Shown in pieces: positions 7,204 through 12,928 of a stretch of DNA of 12,928 bases. The notes beneath the pieces were generated by a model, which searched no databases, was not told the DNA's origin, and saw only the letters and a program-made list of their open reading frames with translations. The translations under genes were made by a program, and so were the position numbers. The stretch is from Jimgerdemannia flammicorona (lineage: Eukaryota > Mucoromycota > Endogonomycetes > Endogonales > Endogonaceae). Every line of letters begins with the position of its first letter. Within the stretch, counting starts at the first letter, position 1. The stretch lies in the NCBI GenBank assembly GCA_003990745.1, contig RBNI01005190.1:1-12928 (forward strand), given 5' to 3'.

Positions 7204-9336
7204 ATAGGAAATCAACAATCTCGAAGAGACTGGTCACAGCTCTCTCCAGTACCTCTCAGGTTACACAACTTTCGGAAAGCAACTACAACATCATTTTGGA
7301 GAAAAGAGACTAGCAACATGGTGACCAACAGGCAATCTGAGGTGTGTATTGGGCAGGGCAGCCCAAGTGCATTTGACTGGCAGCAAGTGGGGAGAGGCCC
7401 TGGCCTGGGGGGAGGTATGAGGGGGCTGCTGGCAGGTGGGCATGGAAGGAGAGGAGGCAGTAGTGGAGGACAGAGATCTGGGAGGGCGAGCTTTGCTGAG
7501 ACAGTGAAGGGGAGGAGGCAGGCATTGGGGCTGGAGAGTTGGTTGAAGAAAGGCAAGGAAATGGAGAAGGCGACAGTATATGGGGGAGTGGCCCTTGGCA
7601 GAGGGGGCAGTGGGACTGGAGGTGTAGTGGCTGGGGGGGGTGTGATGGCTGATGGAGATGGGACTACTAATCTGGAAAAAAATCCAGATGTGACTGTGGA
7701 TGGTGCAGCTAAGCGACTGGGGCTTGGGAGACAAGGAGATTTGGCAGATGGTGTGATGGGCCTGGCAGTGGCACCATTACTCAAGAAATCGATTTCGGCA
7801 TTTGCAGTGACACTGTGCTTCCGGGGCCTAGCAGTGACAGTGAAAATGGGGGCTGATTGCTAAGCAGATGGCTGGAGCAGCATCCATAAAGTTTTTGAAG
7901 GGACTGGAGGGAGTAGAGGTGGGCTTTGAGGAGGCTGAGCTATTGGAGGAAGTGTTGAAGGTTGGATTGGTAGTTGGAGAGGTGTGTGTACCAATGGCTC
8001 GATGTCTGAAATGGGACCCCAGAGTGGTCCAACTGTTGGTGAAAGGGGTGCCTACAGTGACAGCAATGGAGACAAGGAAGAGAGTTGAGAAGGTCATGGC
8101 AGAGTATGGAGAGGTGGTGGATATTGGATTTAGAGTCTGGGAGGGGACCTTGCTAGGACTGGAGACGTGGATGTGAGGATTCGGTTGGCAGAGAAGGAGG
8201 CAACTGGGAAGGCAAGGGACTGGCCTTCTGGTATGGTCTGGGGGGCGATCATGTGCAAGGTGACTAGGATGAAGGGGAGTGAGAAGGAGGAAGAGGACCT
8301 ATTGGAAGCACTGGAAGAGCTGAGTGGTGTGGTGGAATGGTGGGTGAAGGCTTGGAGGGCCTTTGAGGAGGTGACACATTTGGAGGTGGTGGATGGAAAG
8401 TAGATTCGAGTGAGCAAGGTGCAGTGGGAATGAGATCAGGGACGTAAGAGGCAGAGGGAACTGCTGGCAAAGATGAAGAGGGGACCTCAGAAGGAGATGA
8501 GCAGGATGGTAGACACAGGGGGGGCCAAAGCGAGTGTCTGGGCAGGCAAGGGAGGTGAGAGTGCTGGGAAGGGGACTGGTGAGAACAGGGAGATGACTGG
8601 CAAGGATCCGTATGCAGATGGTATGCTGGAGGTTTGGGATGAGACATGGGAGAATTCTCCAACCCCTACTCCCCTTATCAGGTGGGGCCCAGCTTCCCAA
8701 AACAGGGTGGAGGAGGATGTGCCAATGCTGGGGGCCCAGAGAGTGCAATTTGGAGTTCCAGAGGCAGCGAATGGGGGACAAGTGGTGGCAGTTGGTGAGG
8801 AGGAACTGGTGGACATCCCAGAGGAGTGGGATGAGGCTGCGAGTACTGGGGCTAACACCACAATGCTGGATGGTGGAAGACTGGCGACCCCTGGAGGAAA
8901 GGAGGTGGGGAACCTACTTTGGATATGCAGGATGATGAACAACCTGGTGGCTGAGGAGCTAGGTGAGGTGGATTTGAGTGTAATGAGTGACAAGCATTGG
9001 GCAAGGATCCTGTAGGGAGAAGGGGTGGTAATGGCATTGAAGGCAGAAATCCTTACAGTGTATCTGGAGGAGGAGGGCTATGAGGTAGATAAGGAGTGGG
9101 AGGCAGAGATGGCAGGAGTTGCAGGAGAGAGGGCTGAATACTACTGGACCAAGCATCATGGACTACAGCTCTGGCAGGAAGCCTGCCTGGAGTACCATGA
9201 GGAATTCGAGGAGAAGGCAGATGGGGAGATGAATGAGCTGTTGGCTGGACTGGAGGCTCAGAGGGCTGAAGAGGAGGAGGTGACAATGAAATATAATCTG
9301 GATTTGGCGCAGGAGGAGATGAATATGGAGTATTAG
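7204..9336 (+). pseudogene. LINE ORF1 (gag-like), broken
   Basis: Frame 1 runs 7204-7863 with an ATG at 7318, frame 2 covers 7868-8176, and frame 1 resumes to 9336, so two compensating indels have occurred (near 7780-7865 and 8155). The early part is Gly-rich and homologous to the minus-strand ORF1. The middle (about 8025-8190) looks like an RRM-type fold of LINE gag proteins: LLVKGVPTVTA, an ETRKRVEKVMAEYGEVVDI helix-strand, then a GDVDVRIRL strand. Further on are a basic segment (GRKRQRELL, about 8440) and a Glu-rich, probably helical C-terminus (9070-9330). Stops at 8401 (TAG), 8431 (TGA) and 9013 (TAG) are where Gln or Arg would fit. The last stop at 9334-9336 may be natural, 32 bp before ORF2. 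The protein would coat LINE RNA. The RRM call is from pattern only. Confidence 0.7.
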
Positions 9337-9368
9337 AGAAAGCTTGATAATACACTATTTTTTTCACT

Positions 9369-12300
9369 ATGAATAGTATAACCAATATTTTTTCTTTAAA
9401 TGTGAATGGGTTATGGGGTGCTTATCAATGTAAGAACATTTTTACTTGGCTGAAGGGATTGGAGGCCGATCTCTTCCTCTTCCAGGATGTCAGGTGTGAG
9501 GATGACTTGGATAGACTAGAATAGACGAAGGAGTGGAGAGGTGAGGTAGTCTAGAAGGGCAAGGTTGGGATTCTGGTGTTGAAAGGCAAAGGGGAGATAA
9601 GAGATATGTGGAGCTGGGGGAATAGATTGGTCTGGGGAGAGTGGATATGCACAGGTTGGGAGCCAGTTACAGTGGGCTCCTGTTACTGCCCTGCGGTACA
9701 GAGTGAGCATGTAAATTGGGTGAAGGGCCTATAGAAGAGTGGAATTCTTGCAGAGGTTGGGGTAGACATGCTCGGTGGGGACTTCAATATGGTCAGAGAC
9801 GTATTGAGGGACAGAACTGATGGAGAATGAGAAGCTGAGGGTCAGAGTGGAGGACTGGCAGCATGGGAGGAAGTGGAAAGACTGAGTGCTCTGGTGGATG
9901 TGGGTAGAGAATGTTGGGGAGATAGAAGGGTGTACATGCACTGGGCCAGGGGCCTGGAGATGAGGATTGATTGGATTCTGATAGCCAGCTGCTGGGGCTT
10001 GGATGTTTGGAAGTCGCTGGAGGTGGAATGGTGTCCTTGGTTAGATCATTGGGGGCTTTTAGGGCAGGGACATTTTGGGGAGAGTGGGGATGGGCCTGGA
10101 CATTGGCACCTTAATTCATCCTTACTAGATGATGAGATCTGGTGGGATGATGGGCTGAAGACATTCAACTGCAAGTGGAGTGCTGGAGGCAGGAGGGTGC
10201 CCCAGTTGGTATTCAGTGGATGAGGATGAAGGAGATGGCCAGGACCTTCTGGAGCGAGGCTGGTAAGGAGGCTGGGAGACAGAGGAGGCAGCAGGTGTGG
10301 TGGGCTTCTTGTAGACTGACTAGACTCTTGGAGGACTGGGTGAGACTGGTGAAATTGGAGGGAGAGGAGGACTGGAGAGTGATAAGGGCAGGAATGGAGG
10401 TCGTTGAACTACAACAGGTGCTGCGGAATGAGGAAGAGGCAAGGGTCTAGGGTCTGGCAGCATGGCTTCGTTGGCAGAGGTTGGAGGAAGAGGAATGGCC
10501 CTCAAAGTTTCTCACAAGAGCCCTTCAGGCAAGAAGAGTACAACAAAGATAGGAGGGGGTGCTTAATGCTGATGGTATATTGGTGCATAGGGTACAAGAT
10601 ATTCTTGGATCATTAAAGGAGCATTGGAGTAGATTGTGGAGTGAGGAGGAGGGTGGGGCAGATACTGAGGACATTGACTGAGTGTTGGAGGATTGGGACC
10701 CTATACAAGTAATTGGGCTGAGTAACTTAGTACTGCTAGTGCAAGAGGAGGAGATCCACCAGGTTCTTGCCATGACAACCTTAGGTATGGCACCTGGGGA
10801 GGATGGACTGCCCTAGGACTTCTGGAAAAAGATGGTGGGAGTCCCAGGAGTACTGGGAGAGATAACAGCACTGTGTGATTGAATTATACAAATGGGGAGA
10901 TGGGTGGGAGAACAGGATCTGGGGCTGGTAATGTTGCTTTATAAGAACAAAGGAAGGCGAGAGGACTTGAAGAACTGGAGGCCGATTATACTACCAGATA
11001 TGGACAGAAAGTTGGTTACCAAGGTGGTGGTCACAAGGTTGCAAAAGGTGGCCCAGCAAGTCCTGGGTGATGAGCAGAGGGGCTTTGTGGGAGGCTGGCT
11101 CATTAGGGATGGCACAGCATGGATTCATGGAGTTATTAAAGGAGCATGAGCCAGTGGACTGGATGGATGTCTGGTCTTTCTGGACCAGGAGAAGGCTTAT
11201 GACCAAGTGTGCCAGGTCTGGCTGGTGAAAGTTTTAGATAGGATTGGAGTCCCACAACAGTTCCAGACAGCCATGGTCAGCCTACTGGAAGGAAGTAGGG
11301 CTGCCCTCATGTATAATGGACACAGAGGGGTAGTATTTCCCCTGGGTAGGGGGGTGCCTCAGGGGGACCCACTGTCCCCCATTTTGTATTCTCTTTCTCT
11401 GGAGCCCTTCATGGATAGAATCAGGCAGAAGATAGTGGGGCTCTCTATCTTTGGCATTGAGTGGAATGTAGGGGCTTTTGAAGATGATATGGTGGTTGGC
11501 CTGAGATCAATCACAGATGTTGAGAAGCTCAAGGAAACAGTGGAGTGATATGAGGTGAACTCCAGGGCTAGGCTCAATTAGCATAAGTACGAGACAATGG
11601 TGTTAGACAATGGTCTGGTGGGAGGGGAGATTATTGGTACTATTGTCCCTGCTGGTGAGGCAGTTTGGTACTTGGGTATTTATCTGTCAGTATATGGGTC
11701 AGTTCTGCTCTGACATTGGTGGGAGCAGTAGGTTGACATCTGGGAGGAGGCCCTGTGGAGTTGGGGGGGCTGTCAATTGTCCCTGGCAGGACATGTTTCG
11801 ATTCTGAATGTCTATTGGCTGCCAAAGGTGTGGTATCTGACTTATCATTTGGACTTCCCTGCCTGAGTAGTGAAGAGATTGATGAAGCTGGCCAAGGGGT
11901 GGATCTGGGCTGGAAAGCGGAGTCAAATCAGCTGGGAGGTCTTTTTCTTACCAGTGGCAAGTGTGGGACTGGGGCTGGTGGCCTTCCCTAAGAGGCTGTA
12001 CTGTTTGAGAGCATGGTAGCTGAAGAGAGCAGTGGAGTTGAGAGGGGGTGGTTGGGTCCCCCTACTGCAGAAAGTCTGGGAGATGAGGTCCTCTCTGAGA
12101 GGTTCAACTGGTGATCTCCTAGCACTTGTGGGCCTTCAGGACACTGAACAATTGCGATTTAAAGGCTTCTGGTGGAGAGTGGCAGAAGGGGCATGCCACA
12201 TTGGAAATAGATGGCAGGGAGATGAAGGAGAGGCAGCTTGGGACCCAGAGATGTAGTGATGGGACTGAGTGTTACTGGGTGGCATTCCCCTAATTGAGTT

Positions 12301-12928
12301 TGACATTAGTGATGGAATCGAATGCCAGTGGGGACCAGGCCAGGACCTGTGGCCTAGCAGTTGGCAAGGAGTAGGTATTGGCGAGGAGTGGGACTGGTAT
12401 AGCATTTGGGTCTGGAGTGCTGAGGTGAGGAGGTGGCTGCTGCCGAAGTACTGGGTAGTCTGGTGGCATGTGCTGAGGCAGAATGTCATGCTCAACTTCT
12501 GCTCAGGTCACCTTATTGAGGGAGGTTGCTTCAACTGTGAAGAGTGCTATAATGTAAGGCAGGAAGGGGGATATGTACAGATGCCTGAACATTGGCTAGG
12601 AGAGTGTGAGGTACTTGGTATCTTTTGGCAGAATATTGGAGATCATTTGGGGGGAGTGTGTTGGAGAGCAGGCATGCAGGAGCAATGGGAGGATTTAAGG
12701 GATAGATTGGAGGGGGGGGTGGGGAAGGAATGGCTGACGTTAGGCTGGGCATTGGCCATTTGGGTGGGGCTGGCCAGTCACTGGTTATATGTTTTTGAGG
12801 ATGGGCAGAGACTTGGCTCTGAGGTCAGGCTGCTAAGGTGGCGTAGTCTTATGAAAGATACCCTGACGGGCTGGTGGCTTGGTTGGGGGTTGCAGGGGGG
12901 TCGAAGGCATTGTTTGGTAGAGAAAATC
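9369..12928 (+). pseudogene. LINE ORF2: APE endonuclease + reverse transcriptase, broken and cut by the window
   Basis: The start is the ATG at 9369, followed by SLNVNGLWGAY. APE endonuclease motifs: NVNG, FLFQDVR (QE expected), GGDFNMV (9774-9788), MRIDWILIA (about 9960) and PWLDHWG (10035-10052, SDH expected). One frameshift near 10210-10220 changes frame 0 to frame 2. RT motifs: PGEDGLP (10797), KNKGRREDLKNWRPI, DEQRGFVGGWLIRDG, FLDQEKAYD (11177-11203), RGVPQGDPLSPILY (about 11345-11390) and FEDD (11477-11488; Y/F-A-D-D expected). Then come the thumb-like WYLGIYLS and NVYWLPKVWYL and the CX2CX14HX4C motif (12536-12607). Nineteen in-frame stops occur up to 12266, after which the frame is open to the window end (about 220 codons). 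ORF2 nicks target DNA and primes reverse transcription there; this copy is dead. Confidence 0.88.
12536..12607 (+). other. C-terminal Cys/His zinc motif of LINE ORF2
   Basis: In the ORF2 frame Cys codons lie at 12536 and 12545, His at 12590 and Cys at 12605, giving CX2CX14HX4C with a Glu just before the His. One more Cys precedes at 12527. L1-type ORF2 proteins carry such a motif after the RT domain; it contacts nucleic acid. Confidence 0.7.

Larger units (their letters stand above)
7204..12928 (+). mobile_element. Decayed L1/Tx1-like LINE (ORF1 + ORF2), runs off the window
   Basis: Two consecutive pseudogenes, ORF1 (7204-9336) and ORF2 (from 9369), are separated by 32 bp, the layout of a two-ORF LINE. 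ORF2 has an APE-type endonuclease, then a reverse transcriptase, then a C-terminal Cys/His knuckle, as in the L1/Tx1 group. Its 3' end, poly(A) and target-site duplication lie beyond 12928. The left edge is set at the sharp composition change near 7204, where a TAA also closes the ORF1 frame. The homologous minus-strand ORF continues about 90 codons further upstream, so this copy may be 5'-truncated. No LTRs are seen. Confidence 0.8.

Noticed and set aside
7660..7700. 2A ribosome-skipping peptide at NLEKNPDV
   Set aside because: The 2A core needs NPGP; here it is NPDV in both copies.
7212..9385. Long minus-strand ORFs opposite the LINE ORF1 (60-190 aa)
   Set aside because: Shadow frames of purine-rich coding DNA: Ser/Pro/Leu-rich, overlapping each other in several frames, no domain.
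9369..12928. Reassigned TAG/TGA codons (altered genetic code)
   Set aside because: The stops come with frameshifts and active-site changes, and the Ty3 copy also has TAA stops, so decay explains them better.

Overview
The window holds no recognisable host gene. It looks like a transposon nest from a eukaryotic nuclear genome, most plausibly a filamentous fungus. The host call is an inference from the element types (Ty3/gypsy LTR retrotransposon, L1/Tx1-like LINE), strong CpG scarcity and AT-rich intergenic DNA. I see nothing prokaryotic and cannot name the species.

Layout. (1) Positions 1 to about 2220, minus strand: 3' end and body of a LINE-like retroposon. Read in its own direction it has an unbroken ORF1-like frame (2220 to 1345), about 1.1 kb of a 9-bp minisatellite, a 260-bp tail, an AATAAA signal and a poly(A) tail (T16 at the window edge). 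No endonuclease or reverse transcriptase lies between ORF1 and the tail, so this copy looks non-autonomous. (2) About 2221 to 6400, minus strand: the 5' part of a decayed Ty3/gypsy element. From its 5' end it has a tentative long LTR with internal repeat blocks and a TATA box, a primer-binding site with tRNA-Pro-like sequence, gag with a CCHC zinc knuckle, and an aspartic protease (DTG) followed by a cysteine-rich and acidic segment. RT, RNase H and integrase are not present; the LINE-like unit follows directly. (3) About 6400 to 7203: AT-rich DNA without genes, including a pyrimidine-rich degenerate repeat. (4) About 7204 to beyond 12928, plus strand: a second, decayed LINE. It has ORF1 with two frameshifts and several stops, and ORF2 with an APE endonuclease, an L1/Tx1-type reverse transcriptase and a C-terminal CX2CX14HX4C zinc motif. 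ORF2 carries 19 in-frame stops and one frameshift, and it runs off the window.

Connections. The ORF1 of the minus-strand unit and the ORF1 of the plus-strand LINE are homologous, collinearly and partly at DNA level. The two units are therefore relatives, one carrying RT and one in which everything after the ORF1 N-terminal part is replaced by the minisatellite. The lead worth following is that short unit: ORF1-like protein plus a G-quadruplex-prone array plus poly(A), intact where its neighbours are ruined. The Ty3 element and the plus LINE show the same decay pattern, with stops at positions where CGA, CAG or CAA (or TGG) codons would be expected, consistent with C-to-T loss in methylated or RIP-like DNA.
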